Origin: JBDHUX01 sp039809405
GTDB taxonomy: Bacteria; Patescibacteriota; Gracilibacteria; Absconditabacterales; Absconditicoccaceae
Length of the DNA: 26,844 nucleotides
Direction: 5' to 3'
NCBI GenBank assembly: GCA_039809405.1
Contig: JBDHUX010000003.1
Location: forward strand, 1-26,844
In this document: in pieces, positions 1 to 10,658 of the stretch
Numbering within the stretch: position 1 is the first letter of the stretch
Layout of the letters: the number at the start of each line of letters is the position of its first letter
The notes under the pieces: generated by a model
The model's database searches: none
The model's input: only the letters and a program-made list of their open reading frames with translations
What the model was told of the DNA's origin: nothing
Position numbers and translations under genes: made by a program

Positions 1-1408
1 AGAAAAACATAGAACGATAGTCTTTTAACTTATCGGCAATATTACAGATAAAGTCTGACTGTGATAGTATCTGATCTATCTGATTCGGTAAATTTTGTAA
101 ACACTTGATGATATAGTTATATCTAGATATTTTCATACCCCTCCTTTTACCTAAAAATAGTGACAATAATAACATACAAATCGACTGAGCCACAAATGCT
201 TTGGTAGAAGCAACACCTATCTCAGTCCCTGCCCTTGTAAACAGCCCGCTATCTGTCAAACGAGCTATACTAGAACCTACCACATTTACTACACCAAAAG
301 TCTTACCTCCTCTATCCTTTATTTGTCTCAAACATGCTATACTATCGGCCGTCTCTCATGATTGAGATATGAATATATGTAGTATATCATCTGCAAGGTT
401 AATTGATTTATTTTCATACTCACTAGCAATATACGATTTGACATCTATATTGGTAAAATCTTCAAGCCATATAGCTCACAGTGATCCACTATTGTAAGAA
501 GTGCCACAAGCTACTATGTTGATCTTATTGTAATGTTCTTTTTGCATACCATGAAAAGCATCAGCCATCAAATTCATATCTTGGAAACTCACTCTTCATA
601 GACAAATTCTTTTGATTACATTTGGCTGTTCTCGTATCTCTTTTTGCATAAAAAATTTACGATCTCACTTAGATGACATAAGTGCCTCTTGATCAAGCTC
701 TTCAAGTGGTCTTTGTATAGGTCTACTACCTGCATATATAGTCCGCTTATCTTCATCTACTTTTATAATATCTCCGTCCTCTAGGTAAACTAACTCTGTT
801 GCATATCAAGCCAATGCTTGAGCATCAGAAGAGAAATAAATATCATGGTTTGCATTGGTTCAAAGTATAAGAGGACTGCCAAGTTTTACTCAGATTATCT
901 GACCTAGTAACTGTTTATTTATAATAAGTAATGCATATGCTCATACAAGTTGTTTGGTAGTTTTTTGTACAGTAGAAAGAAAATCACCGTCTCGATTTGC
1001 TTCCAGTAAATTGGCTATAACTTCAGTATCTGTTTGTGAGTAAAAAGTAAACCCATCATCTATAAGTCATTGTTTAAGTTTGAGGTAGTTTTCTATAATG
1101 CCATTGTGTACTATGATCCAGTTGCCATCATTACTCGTATGAGGATGACAGTTATCTTGTGTCACACCACCATGAGTCGCCCGTCTTGTATGTCATATAC
1201 CGAGTACCGCATTATCAATTTTATCATCCATTACAGCTTGCGTAAGGGCAGAAACCTTGCCAACTCTTTTCCATAGGTGAGTGTTATTTTGCTTATCAAT
1301 TACAGCTATGCCAGCCGAGTCGTATCAGCGGTATTCCAACCTCTCCAAGCCATTTAACAAAATATTTTGTACATCTTTATCACCTTTATAACCGATTATA
1401 CCGCACAT
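1..1408 (-). CDS. glmS: Glutamine--fructose-6-phosphate aminotransferase, C-terminus off the window
   Basis: The enzyme makes glucosamine-6-phosphate from fructose-6-phosphate and glutamine, the first step towards UDP-GlcNAc and peptidoglycan, in the cytoplasm. The protein starts MCGIIGY, so Cys2 is the N-terminal glutaminase nucleophile after Met removal. The glutaminase motifs YRGYDSAG, HTRRATHGG (usually HTRWATHG) and HNGIIENY follow. The sugar isomerase (SIS) part shows ISQSGETADS near position 350. The glycines of YRGYDSAG and SQSGET are written TGA, direct evidence for UGA = Gly. About 469 of the usual roughly 600 residues are inside the window; the rest lies to the left. The ATG at 1406-1408 is fixed by the MCGI start. 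No Shine-Dalgarno sequence is visible. Family assignment is secure. Confidence 0.96.
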
Positions 1409-1502
1409 TTTATAGTTTTTTAGTGGTAAATAATGATATGAAGATAATACGATATTATTTAGTTCTACAAATTTTACAAGAAAAAATTATAAATCATCAT
1501 AA

Positions 1503-1536
1503 ATAAAAAAAACCTTCTACTATCGCTAGTAAAAGG
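1503..1536 (-). terminator. Intrinsic terminator after ftsZ
   Basis: On the minus strand a 10-bp stem (1527-1536 pairing with 1513-1522, one G-U pair, loop GCGA) is followed at once by a run of eight T. It lies about 40 bp past the ftsZ stop, between ftsZ and glmS, so it probably ends the division-cluster transcript. Confidence 0.8.
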
Positions 1537-1576
1537 CACTATCAGATTATTATAAATAATCAAAAATAATCCATAA

Positions 1577-2836
1577 TTATGATACTTTTCTTCTTGCAAA
1601 TGCTGGTACATCTAGATCTTCGTCATCGTCCGTAGGGGGAGTATTATTTGCAAATTGATCATTACTTTGGTTGTTGCCAATCATTGTATTATTAAAACCT
1701 CTACCATAAGAAGAACTATCGTTTCCTATATTATTTATATATTCCTTATCTGGTTTAATACCGCCAGGAGTTTTATCTCTCAATATCCTAGTAGCAAAGT
1801 CTTCACCACCAGAAGGCATTCTTTTGCCTGTCCAATCTCTAATTGTAGATTTTTTTGGTTCTTCATAAAGTTCTCATTGGAATCATGTAGCTATAACTGT
1901 TATCTTTATCTCATCATCATTATAATTCTCGTCAAGTGTCATACCCCATATAAGGTTCACATCTGGATCTGCTATCTCTTCTATGACCCTAGATGCTTCT
2001 TGTACTTCTATAGGTGTCACACTATGGCTACCAGTCACAGCAAATATTATGTTCTTTGCTCAAGTAAGTCTATTTTCCATAAGTGGATTTTCTATAGCTC
2101 TTCTCGCTGCCTCTACTGCTCTATTTTCACCTTCGCCATATCCTATACCAAGTAGCGCATTACCACTATTTGCAAGTATCCTCCTTAAGTCAGCAAAGTC
2201 AATATTGATTTCACCAGGATTTACTATAAGATCAGTTATACCTTGTACTCATAATCTCAATATCTTATCTACCATAAGAAATGCTTGATCAAAAGTAGTT
2301 TTCTTATCTACTATATTAAATATCTTATCATTTGGTATAATAAGTAATGTGTCCACAGCTCATTTCATCTTCTCTATGCCTTCAGCAGCGTTTTGAAACC
2401 TAGTTTTACCTTCAAACGAAAATGGTTTAGTTACAACTCATACTGTAAGTATACCCATCTCTCTAGCAAGCTGTGCTATGATCGGAGCCGCACCAGTTCA
2501 TGTACCTCATCCCATACCAGCTGTTACAAATATCATATCAGTATCCACTAGATATTTTTTTATCTCATCAAAAGATTCTTCTGCAGCCTTTCTTCATACT
2601 TCGGGATTGGCTCATGCTCCAAGTCATCTGGTCAAATTTAGTCAAATATTTATCTTTATAGGAGCCGGGTTATTTGCAAGAGCTTGTGCGTCAGTATTGA
2701 CCGCAACAAAATCTACTCACTCCATCTTATCTAGTACCATCCTTTTTATCGTATTGGATCATGCTCATCATATCCCAAATACTTTTATCCTAGCTCATGC
2801 TGGTGTAAATTCTGGCATAAAGTCTTGTAAAACCAT
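1577..2836 (-). CDS. ftsZ: Cell division protein FtsZ
   Basis: This is the tubulin-like GTPase that forms the Z-ring at midcell. The translation (419 aa with UGA = Gly) begins MVLQDFMPEFTPAGARIKVF, then gives the nucleotide-binding GIGGAGSNT and the tubulin signature GMGGGTGTGAAP near 2480-2520, in which two glycines are TGA. The tail after a Asn/Gly/Asp-rich linker is DLDVPAFARRK, close to the conserved C-terminal peptide that binds FtsA. Length is normal for the family. It is the last gene of a minus-strand cluster with ftsA and two small genes, 155 bp after the nearest of them, and is followed by a terminator. The ATG at 2836 is chosen because the conserved N-terminus begins there; a second Met lies six codons on. 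In the standard code it would break into several pieces. Confidence 0.97.
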
Positions 2837-2991
2837 CTTGTTATTTTTTATTATAATTTAAATAAATAATTTTATGTTTTATATATCAATTTATTTTGAA
2901 TATCTAAAGTTATAGATTTATTTATATATGACTATTGTCTCGTGCCAAAGAGTATTATACTAAATCATGTACGACTACAAATATTTCTATT

Positions 2992-3414
2992 TTATTCAGC
3001 ATAATTACTACGTATCGCTTCTTCTTCAGTTTCTCGATCATTATTAATTACTAAGACATATTTATCGGTAAATTTTGGGTCATTTTTACATATACTTTCA
3101 ATTGTAGATACATGTTCTATGATAGTGCTTTCTTTATCAAATCAACGGATTATCAATGCTCTATATTTCCCATCTATTGCCCTGTCGTCATCCATTAGAT
3201 ATCTTATAAATACGATACTTCCATCAGATAAAGTCACTTCATCTTCAACACCATCTTCTTGTAAAAATTCTTTTATTTTATTTTTATAAACATCAATCGT
3301 TCACTTTATAGATTGGAATAATCTAATTATATTTGTACTTATACGAGTTCAAAAAACATTTTTTGATTTTTCGGTATCGTATTTTCCTCTATTATTATCT
3401 ACTTCTGATGTCAT
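2992..3414 (-). CDS. Hypothetical protein between ftsA and ftsZ (140 aa)
   Basis: A 140-residue protein starting MTSEVDNNRGKYDTEKSKN and ending EAIRSNYAE, read with UGA = Gly (three TGA codons). I do not recognise a family. It has no signal peptide or membrane segment. The middle, from roughly residue 50 to 115, looks like an alpha/beta fold with alternating hydrophobic strands (EVTLSDGSIVFIRYL, YRALIIRGF, KYVLVINN). It lies in the same orientation as ftsA and ftsZ, 62 bp after the 68-aa gene and 155 bp before ftsZ, so a division-related role is plausible by position only. Coding potential is supported by the uninterrupted code-25 frame and by the cluster spacing. Confidence 0.7.
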
Positions 3415-3476
3415 ACTTATCCATTATATTATTAAATAGTCAGTATTTATTATCATTTGGAACATATGAAGATAAA

Positions 3477-3683
3477 CTACATATCATCTCTATATCCCAA
3501 TCGTTCTACATCAATCCTATCTCATTTAGTTTTATTTTTTTGTATCTGCTTAGGTGTATCTTCATGTCATTCAAGTCCTTCAAATATAGCTCATATATCA
3601 GACGCTAACTGTTGTCTATGATCTCGATCTATACCATAATATGTTGTATTTTCGTCTTCCTCTGGCAAATTTAATCAATTCAT
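3477..3683 (-). CDS. Small hypothetical protein between ftsA and ftsZ (68 aa)
   Basis: A 68-residue acidic, soluble protein starting MNGLNLPEEDENTTYYGIDR. It uses UGA as Gly at four positions and ends at TAG. It has no membrane segment and no family I recognise. It sits 69 bp downstream of ftsA and 62 bp upstream of the 140-aa gene on the same strand, which suggests one transcript. The short length makes it less certain than its neighbours, but the TGA codons fall where a short polar linker would tolerate glycine, and no other frame here is open over this stretch. Confidence 0.6.
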
Positions 3684-3752
3684 TTTATTATTTAATTTTA
3701 ATAATTAAATCTAGTATATGTAGTTATGGACTTCTAGTTCAAATCATTATAA

Positions 3753-4928
3753 TTAGAAGAATGCTTCTCTCAAGAATTTCCATATCTTACCAACCTGTCA
3801 AAAACTAATATTAAGTTTAAATCATCTACCGACATTTCCAAACTTTTCTTGGAAATAATATACTCATATATTATTTAAGAATTGAAGATTGTTTCAAAAT
3901 TCTCACAGCGGAAGTACTTTATTTTTTGCAAAAGATGTGGACAACTGGAATACATCTTTGGACAATATATCAATTCATTTCATCTTAGCTCCTCATCACA
4001 TAAGCAATACTCATCAAGGTAGTCTACCATCTTTACCCAATCGTTCAAGTGTATTGTTTATTTTTTCAAATATTTCTAAATACCTAGCACTTATTATCTC
4101 TTCTAAAAATTTGATATCAAGTTGGTCTTCTCATGTAGCTTCTTGATTGGTTATGGTTGCATAGTCTATTTTCAAGTTTTCTGCAGTTTTTATATCAATT
4201 TGCATACCAATAGATATATCTTTGGTGACATTTTCTCATCATATCGGAACAATACCATAATATTTTGGATACCCATCTTCATAAATCGCATAACTTGTCT
4301 GATTATTTCAAATATCTATAAGTAAAGTTCACAAATCTCTAAAGTCGTAATCGAGTGTTAGTTCGCTTGCTCATAATATATTTGGTACTATATCAAGTAT
4401 ATTAAGTTGGAGGTGATTTGCTAGATCAACTATACCTTGATAAAACGATCTAGGAATATAAAATACATCTACAACTAGTTCAAGTTTTTTTCATTGCATA
4501 CCGATAGGTTCATTTGTCTTGAACTCATCATCTATAAGTCGATAAACTGGATTTACTTTTAGAATCTCATAGTTGTTCTTATCTGCAAGGTTCGAAACTA
4601 CTTTCAAAAGATTAGCAACATCGTCATGTCATATCTTATCTGACATAATCCTCTGATTTTCTGCATATCTTGACATAATCATCTCTGGATGACTTATGCC
4701 CAATACTATGTCATCTACGTAATCACCACCTAATTTATTATTGAAATTTTTAATCATTTGTCAGAACGACTCTGATAATTCTAATTGATCAACTATTTTT
4801 CACTTTTTAATTCATCTGGCTTTCTGGAGATCTTTAGCCAAAACTACAGTCTTATTATCTTCAAATCAAAATACTATACCCTTTAGATAACCATTTCAAA
4901 GATCAACTGCTACTTTAATTTTTTGCAT
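3753..4928 (-). CDS. ftsA: Cell division protein FtsA (actin-like Z-ring anchor)
   Basis: FtsA tethers FtsZ to the membrane. The 391-aa translation starts MQKIKVAVDLGNGYLKGIVF, an actin-type phosphate-1 loop with Gly written TGA in DLG. It continues with the SHS2-like region (EDNKTVVLAKDLQKARGIKKGKIVD, VLGISHPE). It ends KIWKFLREAFF, a short amphipathic tail with aromatic and basic residues like the FtsA membrane-targeting helix. Length is within the family range (about 390-420). Identity rests on this N-terminus, the tail and the neighbouring ftsZ; overall it is divergent. It is the first gene of the minus-strand division cluster and has a long non-coding region upstream. The ATG at 4928 is the only sensible start. 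Confidence 0.87.
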
Positions 4929-5766
4929 CTGTATAACACAAGTTTTATGTAAATAAGTAAATAATCACAAAGTTATTTTATCGTAGTTATTTTAAATTCA
5001 TAATTGACATAGACTAATATAATTAATCAACCACTCTATATAGACAATAGTATTGATATCGTACGGGGGTCTACATAAAATGTATATGTCATCGACACCT
5101 TGGACATCAAGTCAGTATTTCTGAGTTATATATCAATTGTATATATACCAATAGTGAAATACAAGCTATGACAACGTCAGTCACGATAATGAGATCTTGA
5201 TTATCAATTATTAATTGTGTCTGACTAGTACAAAATACCAATAAAGTAAATATACAACATAGTCTGACTTTTGTAAACCATAAGTTAATAACTTATTTGA
5301 CAATGATAGTAAAAAAACTTGTCATTATTGCAATCTATTTTTGTAATTTTGTGATAACTATTAGTTATCAGTTGACAGGATGTCTATATAGACACGACAT
5401 CTAGACATAGCTCATCAAAAAAACTAATAAATAAACGATCAATAATAGATGACCTATTGTCAAATTGGGCTATAAAATATAATAATAAGCCATACTGGGC
5501 TGGGTATTAATATCTCAAAATCAGATCTCATAAATAGAATTAAATATATGTTGAAAATATAATCCACCTATTTATAATGTCGACAGTGACATAAAGTTAT
5601 AAATATTTATTTCTATATTATAATCATTAGATAATGAAAAAAAGTATTTTTAATGAGATGATAACTTTCTGTCATAAATATTTTACTCTTGAAATATGTG
5701 ATGATTTTATAATAAATCAAACTATCTTAATATCATCTTTATAATTATAAGAAACCATAAGACACA
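4929..5766. other. Long intergenic region between divergent ftsA and the zinc-ribbon gene
   Basis: About 840 bp with no gene I can support. It should hold the promoters of ftsA (minus) and of the gene at 5767 (plus); a TATAAT at 5740-5745 fits the latter. TGTCTGAC-type words occur at 5218-5225 and around 5261-5269, related to the palindromic motif at 25472. No tRNA or other known RNA was recognised. A code-25 open frame at 5168-5404 is discussed under rejected items. Confidence 0.5.
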
Positions 5767-6213
5767 ATGGAGCAACGACTATCAAACATAACAGACTACA
5801 TAAACAATAGTACATGAAGTGAAGTGCTAACATACAGCATCGCAGTTTTATTCATAGCTATATGGGTCTATGCATGACTATGGGTATTGAAAGATATCGT
5901 AAATAGGACAGACAATGTATGATTACAGTTCCTATCAGTCTTGATGATCGTAGCATTTACACGAGTGGTGTGACTCCCGTTATACTTCCTGATCAGACCT
6001 ATAAACTACAAACACGATAGACATATATGATTTGAGTGATTGGATTTGCAGACTATCGTATGCAGTCACTGTTATAGGACAAATCTTACAGAGTATGAAA
6101 ACTGCGTATTTTGTGGTCATAAGCTTAAGATCACTTGTAAAAATTGCGGTGATAAATACCCATTTAATTATATGTACTGCTACAAATGTGGTGCTCCAAA
6201 TATAGAGATATAA
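5767..6213 (+). CDS. Membrane protein with C-terminal double zinc ribbon (148 aa)
   Basis: The protein has two predicted membrane helices (about residues 21-41 and 54-77) and a cytosolic-type C-terminal domain with eight cysteines in four CxxC pairs (C99/C102, C113/C116, C124/C127, C138/C141). This is the layout of a double zinc ribbon. Such domains bind zinc and usually mediate protein or nucleic-acid contacts; the precise role is unknown. Several glycines are TGA. The start at 5767 follows a TATAAT (5740-5745) by 21 bp, with no Shine-Dalgarno sequence. It is followed on the same strand by atpC after 47 bp, but I see no functional link between the two. Confidence 0.82.
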
Positions 6214-6251
6214 TCAGATAAAATAGTAGATAATAAAATTAAAAATATAAA

Positions 6252-6257
6252 TATAAT
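6252..6257 (+). promoter_or_regulatory. Putative -10 box abutting the atpC start
   Basis: A perfect TATAAT ends only three bases before the atpC ATG. If used, transcription would begin at or just after the A of the start codon, giving a leaderless mRNA. No clear -35 is seen, so this is suggestive only. Confidence 0.4.
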
Positions 6258-6260
6258 ACG

Positions 6261-6716
6261 ATGCACCTAAAAGTAACTTCATTGGATGGTATAGTTTTTG
6301 AGTGAAGTGTAGATAAAGTCACTATGGAGTCTACTTCCTGACAGATTACCATACTACCAAATCACAATAGTCTTCTCACTGTACTCAAGCCAGGACTGTT
6401 GAAGATGGAAAGACATAAAAAGTCTGATACAGATAGCGAGAGTCTTTTTATAAAAGATAATATAGGTATGGTTAGTATATGATGATGATTTTGTAAAGTT
6501 GAAAATAATCAGATACAGATTATGACGGATTATAGTATAGTTTGAAATACAGATCCTATAAATATACTGCAAGAAAATAAATTGAAACTACAAGAAAAAC
6601 TTGATGAACTAAATGCATCATGATCAGCTGTATGAGAATACGAATTGGAGTCTCTAAGTATGGAATTGGAAAAGATAGAGTGACAGATCAGGCTAGAAGT
6701 GATGAAAGATTTGTAG
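6261..6716 (+). CDS. atpC: F-type ATP synthase epsilon subunit
   Basis: This is the epsilon subunit of the F1 central stalk, which couples rotation to catalysis and can inhibit ATP hydrolysis. The 151-aa translation starts MHLKVTSLDGIVFEG and shows the family core (KVTMESTSGQITILPNHNSLLTVLKPG as successive strands), then GMVSIGGGFCKVENNQIQIMTD, ending the beta-sandwich. A C-terminal helical hairpin covers about residues 100-150. Glycines in SIGGGF, the segment and elsewhere are TGA. Length is normal to slightly long. No other ATP synthase genes are nearby, so the gene is detached from the usual atpAGDC order; the other subunits must lie elsewhere. Confidence 0.9.
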
Positions 6717-6767
6717 TTATTTGGTATAGTAAGAAATATTTCTGGACAGGGTTATAAAATATAAAAA

Positions 6768-7019
6768 TTAATTATACGATCATATATCCATATCTCAGGT
6801 AGTTGCTATCAGCTTATCTTCTTTATCTGAGAGCGCTTTGGTTATCATATTTTTTGTATCGACTTTACTTCCAAATATACCTTTTATGGTATCAGTTTTT
6901 TTTAACTCTTGAATTCATCACATAAAAAACTCTACCAATTGACTTTCGGTCTTACTTGGTGGTGGGGCTGATATGATATCTCATATCTCTATCTTAACTA
7001 TCGGATTTTCATTTGTCAT
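6768..7019 (-). CDS. Small hypothetical protein (83 aa)
   Basis: An 83-residue soluble protein starting MTNENPIVKIEIGDIISAPP and ending TTGDMDIGSYN, with several TGA-encoded glycines (IGDI, MGGIQ, TTGD, DIGS). It has no membrane segment or signal peptide and no family I recognise. It is convergent with atpC (51 bp between the stops) and lies 213 bp downstream of the topA stop. It is not the missing topA C-terminus: it has no similarity to topoisomerase motifs. Coding status rests on the clean frame and the plausible composition. Confidence 0.6.
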
Positions 7020-7232
7020 GTATTATGATAATCGTGCAAATGGTTAAATATTAATTAAAGTTATGTTGAAGTCATATATAACAAAAGTATCTTATTGATA
7101 ATAGTATGTTGTAAAAGGCATTAGACAAGTAATTTCACAAAAGTAGTCTGACTATCTTCATATCATGATTGTTATCAAGAAAATACAATCAAATATACTA
7201 CAATTATACTCAATATAAAAAAAATAGCAAAT

Positions 7233-8627
7233 CTACTTTATAATAGGTGTAAATACATATGTAGTATTTGTGAAAGTAGCATCAGACATCTGACTGGACA
7301 ATGTCCTTTTCCATATCAAGTCGTATAATTTCTTCTCCTGGTCAGTTCATTTGATCTGATTGGCTTCCACTGATATATCAGTAGGTCTTACTGCTTCATG
7401 TGCTTCTTGTGCATTTTTAGACTTAGGTTTATACTGTCTGGGCGTATGATACTTACTACCAAATTTTGAGACGATTAATTCTTTACATTGATTTATCGCT
7501 GTTCATGATAGTGAGGTACTATCAGTTCTCATATAAGTTATCAGTCATGCCTCGTATAGTTTTTGTGCTACGGACATTACATTTTTCACTGTCCATCAGA
7601 AAGCTCTTGATCAAGTAGATTGGAGTGTAGATGTGATAAATGGAGCTGGCGGAGTTCTCTTGGATGATTTTGTAATTATATCTATAAGCTCAAATTTGAT
7701 TGTCTTTTTGGATATGAGTACTTCATTTCAAGTTTTTTTATCTGTAGATATTTTATAATCTGATTTACCAAGTCATAATTTATCCAGTACCTCATTCATC
7801 TGTTCTTTTGTAAATCTACTCCCAACTAATTCGTCTTTATTTTTATTGTCTTCACTATCATTTAAATTTGTATCATTACTATCAGCTGTATTGGTACCTT
7901 CCTTGGATCATTTCCTTTTCTTGGTATCATCAATTTTCTTTAAAAATATAGTGATAGGATGTGATTTGCCTTTATTGTCTTCATACACGCACTCGGCTTG
8001 GAGTTGTCGGTACTCTATCGGGACATGAGCTTGTATTTCTCTTTCTTTTTCTATGATAAGTTTGACAGCTACAGACTGAACTCTACCTGCTGATAATCAT
8101 GATTTAATTTTTCTTCGTAGGACAGGAGATATAGAAAATCACACTAATTTATCAAGGACAGCCCTAGACTTCTGAGCATGTACTAGATCCAAGTTTATAG
8201 ATCTAGGATGCTTTATAGCATCAAGTATAGCTGGTTTTGTAATCTCATTGAATGCTATCCTCGGGGTACTATCTATATCCAATTTTAAAAAATTAGCCAA
8301 ATGATACGCTATAGCTTCTCACTCACGATCTTCATCAGTTGCAAGTATCACTTGATCACTAGTTTTTACAAGTTTTTTTAACTCCGTGACAACCTTTTTC
8401 TTAGTGGGGGAAATTTCATAGTCTGGTTCAAATCACTTGGATACTAACTTATCCATATTTTTATCAACTAGATCGGCAATGTGTCACACAGATGCTTTGA
8501 CCTGATAGTCTGATCACAGGTATTTACTTATAGTTTTTACTTTACCAGGTGACTCTACTATCACCAATTTTTTACCATCAGATATATTTATATCTTTTTT
8601 CTTCTCCGGTTGTTTTTTTGTAGCCAT
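7233..8627 (-). CDS. topA: DNA topoisomerase I, C-terminally truncated (464 aa)
   Basis: Type IA topoisomerases relax negative supercoils by transient single-strand cleavage. Present: the TOPRIM start LVIVESPGKVKTISKYLG, the acidic ATDEDREGEAIAYHL, AGRVQSVAV, the catalytic tyrosine in GLITYMRTDS (about residue 365) and QEAHEAVRPTD. Many glycines are TGA. A charged insertion rich in Lys, Asp and Asn lies at about residues 220-260. The protein stops at TAG soon after YDLIWKRTLSSQMSDATF. Family members continue for at least 180 more core residues (completing domains II and IV) and often add zinc ribbons. Only non-coding sequence follows before the next gene at 7019, so a frameshift cannot restore the rest. 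It may be a reduced enzyme or a decayed gene. The start at 8627 lies 96 bp after the alaS stop. Confidence 0.88.
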
Positions 8628-8723
8628 GTAAATTTTGGTAATTTTATAATTATTTTAATTAGTTCTCTTGATCAAAATGAAGATATTCTAATAAAGTAAG
8701 ATTGGATATAATTGATACAATAT

Positions 8724-10313
8724 CTATCATACAAGATGTAGATAAACTCAAGCATATTTTATAGTCTCTTTTATATTTAATTCTTCTCAACTATCTAGCA
8801 CAATACTTCCACTATCTCATACTTGTCATCATCAAGTAGCATAAAACGGCGTCTGATCAAATATGAGCACTCTCTGTCATGTCTCTGTTTCAAAATCTTT
8901 CAAAAGTCTAGCATTTGTGATATCCATATGATCGTATCATATAAATTTAGTTTCTGGTACTCAAGAGATGTATTTTGGTCGTTCGGTATTTTTTACAAAT
9001 CATGTATTTTTCTTACTCAACTCTTTTATTTTTTCAAGTTCTAATTCAAATGCATTTTTATCCAAACTAACTCACCTCTCTTTGGCTAAGTCAGATATAA
9101 TATCCCAAGGAAGTCAATAAGTGTCAAATAACTTAAAAATATTTTTATTATCCAGTTTGTTTGATGTGTACAATTTTTCAAATTCAGATACACCATTATT
9201 TATAGTATTTTCAAACAATATACACTCTTTTTCTATGATTCAGACTATCTTCATATCATCATCAAGTCCATCGTAGTATCTGTTATATTCATCACAAAGT
9301 TGTTCGATATATTTCTCTAGCATAGTTGTCCACTGCATGTAATTTATACCGATTTTGTTAGCGTTGTGATACATCCTTCTTATTATCCTCCTAAGGACAT
9401 ATCACCTTCATTCGTTGCTTGGTAATACTCCATCTCACGATAAAAATACCGCCGATCTCATATGATCTAGTATGATCCTGTAAGATTGTTTAGCGTCATT
9501 ATATCATCTTTGAGCATATGAAGATATTAGGTCTATATATGGTGTGAAGATCTGTGTCTCAAATATAGTCTCACTTCAAGAGACGATCATATTTAATCTC
9601 TCAAATCACATGCCAGTATCTACATTAGTTTGAGGAAGCGATTTAATTTGACCACTTCAATCTCTATAATAACTCATCAAGACATTATTCCAAATTTCTG
9701 TATAACGATCATTGATTCACATATCTCGATCATCCAAACCATAACTATCTCATCTATCATAATAAAACTCTACACAAGGACCACAAGGTCATATAGGTCA
9801 AGGTGTCCAGAAATTGTCAGATTCGCCGTCTTCATCAAATCATATTTCTTTAATATGAGTTATGTTTAATGAATTCAATATATCAAAACTTTCACTATCT
9901 CTTGGTATTTCAGTTTTCTCATCTCCAGCAAATATAGTTGCTCATAATTTATTTATATCCAAACCAATTACTCTCACAAGAAATTCTACACTCCATGTAA
10001 GAGCTTCTTTTTTGAAATAATCACCAAGCGATCGATTGCCCATCATCTCAAATGCAGTACAGTGTCTCTCATCTCATATATCTTCCATATCATTGGTGCG
10101 GATACATTTTTGGATATTGTAGAGTTTTTTACCTAGCGGATGCTGTTTACCCAATAAATATGGAACAAGTTGTTGCATACCAGCTACATTAAAAAGTACA
10201 GATTTATTTTCTGTATTTGCAACCAAACTACAAGGGGTAAGGTATTTATGAAATTTATTTTCTCGAAATTTCTTCCAAAGTTCTCTTATCTCTGACGGTG
10301 CGTACTTAGTCAT
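8724..10313 (-). CDS. alaS: Alanyl-tRNA synthetase lacking the editing and C-Ala domains (529 aa)
   Basis: The enzyme charges tRNA-Ala with alanine. The class II core is complete: LFNVAGMQQLVPYLLG, TNDMEDIGDERHC then FEMMGNRSLGDYFK, WTPGPIGPCGPCVEF, DTGMGFERL, and DHMRSAVFIV followed by NEGRGYVLRRIIRR. Invariant glycines are often TGA. The protein ends at TAG just after DQTPFYATGGGQVGDSG and a short strand (KYAGVYLHLVG). It therefore lacks the HxxxH/CxxxH editing centre and the C-terminal C-Ala domain; the family norm is about 850-880 aa. Only about 100 bp separate this stop from topA, so the missing part is not nearby in another frame. An N-terminal fragment of E. coli AlaRS of about 460 residues is known to aminoacylate, so function without editing is possible. 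The ATG at 10313 opens the conserved N-terminus. Confidence 0.93.
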
Positions 10314-10658
10314 TCCATGGTAATAAATGATAATATGAGTGTAACGGTTTAGTTTATGATGTACTAATAAATAAAAAAAATATGTTAAATATCAATTTTT
10401 AATTTATCTGCACTATGACACATTGTCAGACATTGTCAAATTTTTTTACGACAATTGTCTATATAACGCACAAATTATCTTGTATTATATGTATAAATAT
10501 TTAAATAAAAGATTTGTCATACTTTGTCTTCGGTAAGATTTTAGTAAGTATATTGGATAATCATACATCCATGATCAATGAAAATATGATATTATTATAT
10601 TACTCCATAACTTCATATATCGATAGATATTAAAATATTAAATAAAAAGATTTATAAA
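10314..10658. promoter_or_regulatory. Divergent alaS/secF intergenic region with TGTC/GACA repeats
   Basis: This 345-bp region has no gene. At 10416-10439 it holds a cluster of TGACA and TGTCA half-sites, including TGTCAGACA at 10424-10432, and at 10450-10459 a perfect GACAATTGTC palindrome. Read on the minus strand (towards alaS) the first cluster contains TTGACA followed by TGTCTGACAATGT, a 13-mer shared with the palindrome at 25472. It could be a repressor operator overlapping the alaS promoter. The region also carries the secF promoter, which I cannot place. Confidence 0.45.

Noticed and set aside
1655..2861. Plus-strand standard-code frames across ftsZ
   Set aside because: Antisense shadows of ftsZ; the minus strand in code 25 gives a full FtsZ.
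5168..5404. 78-codon open frame on the plus strand in code 25, with one hydrophobic stretch
   Set aside because: Composition is not protein-like, it has no neighbour or initiation support, and with only two stop codons frames of this size are expected occasionally by chance.
7144..7165. 18-bp word shared with the tsaD coding region (near 21437)
   Set aside because: No homology beyond the word; probably chance in AT-rich DNA.
7020..7232. Possible frameshifted continuation of topA
   Set aside because: No frame carries topoisomerase motifs and the space is far too short for the missing domains.
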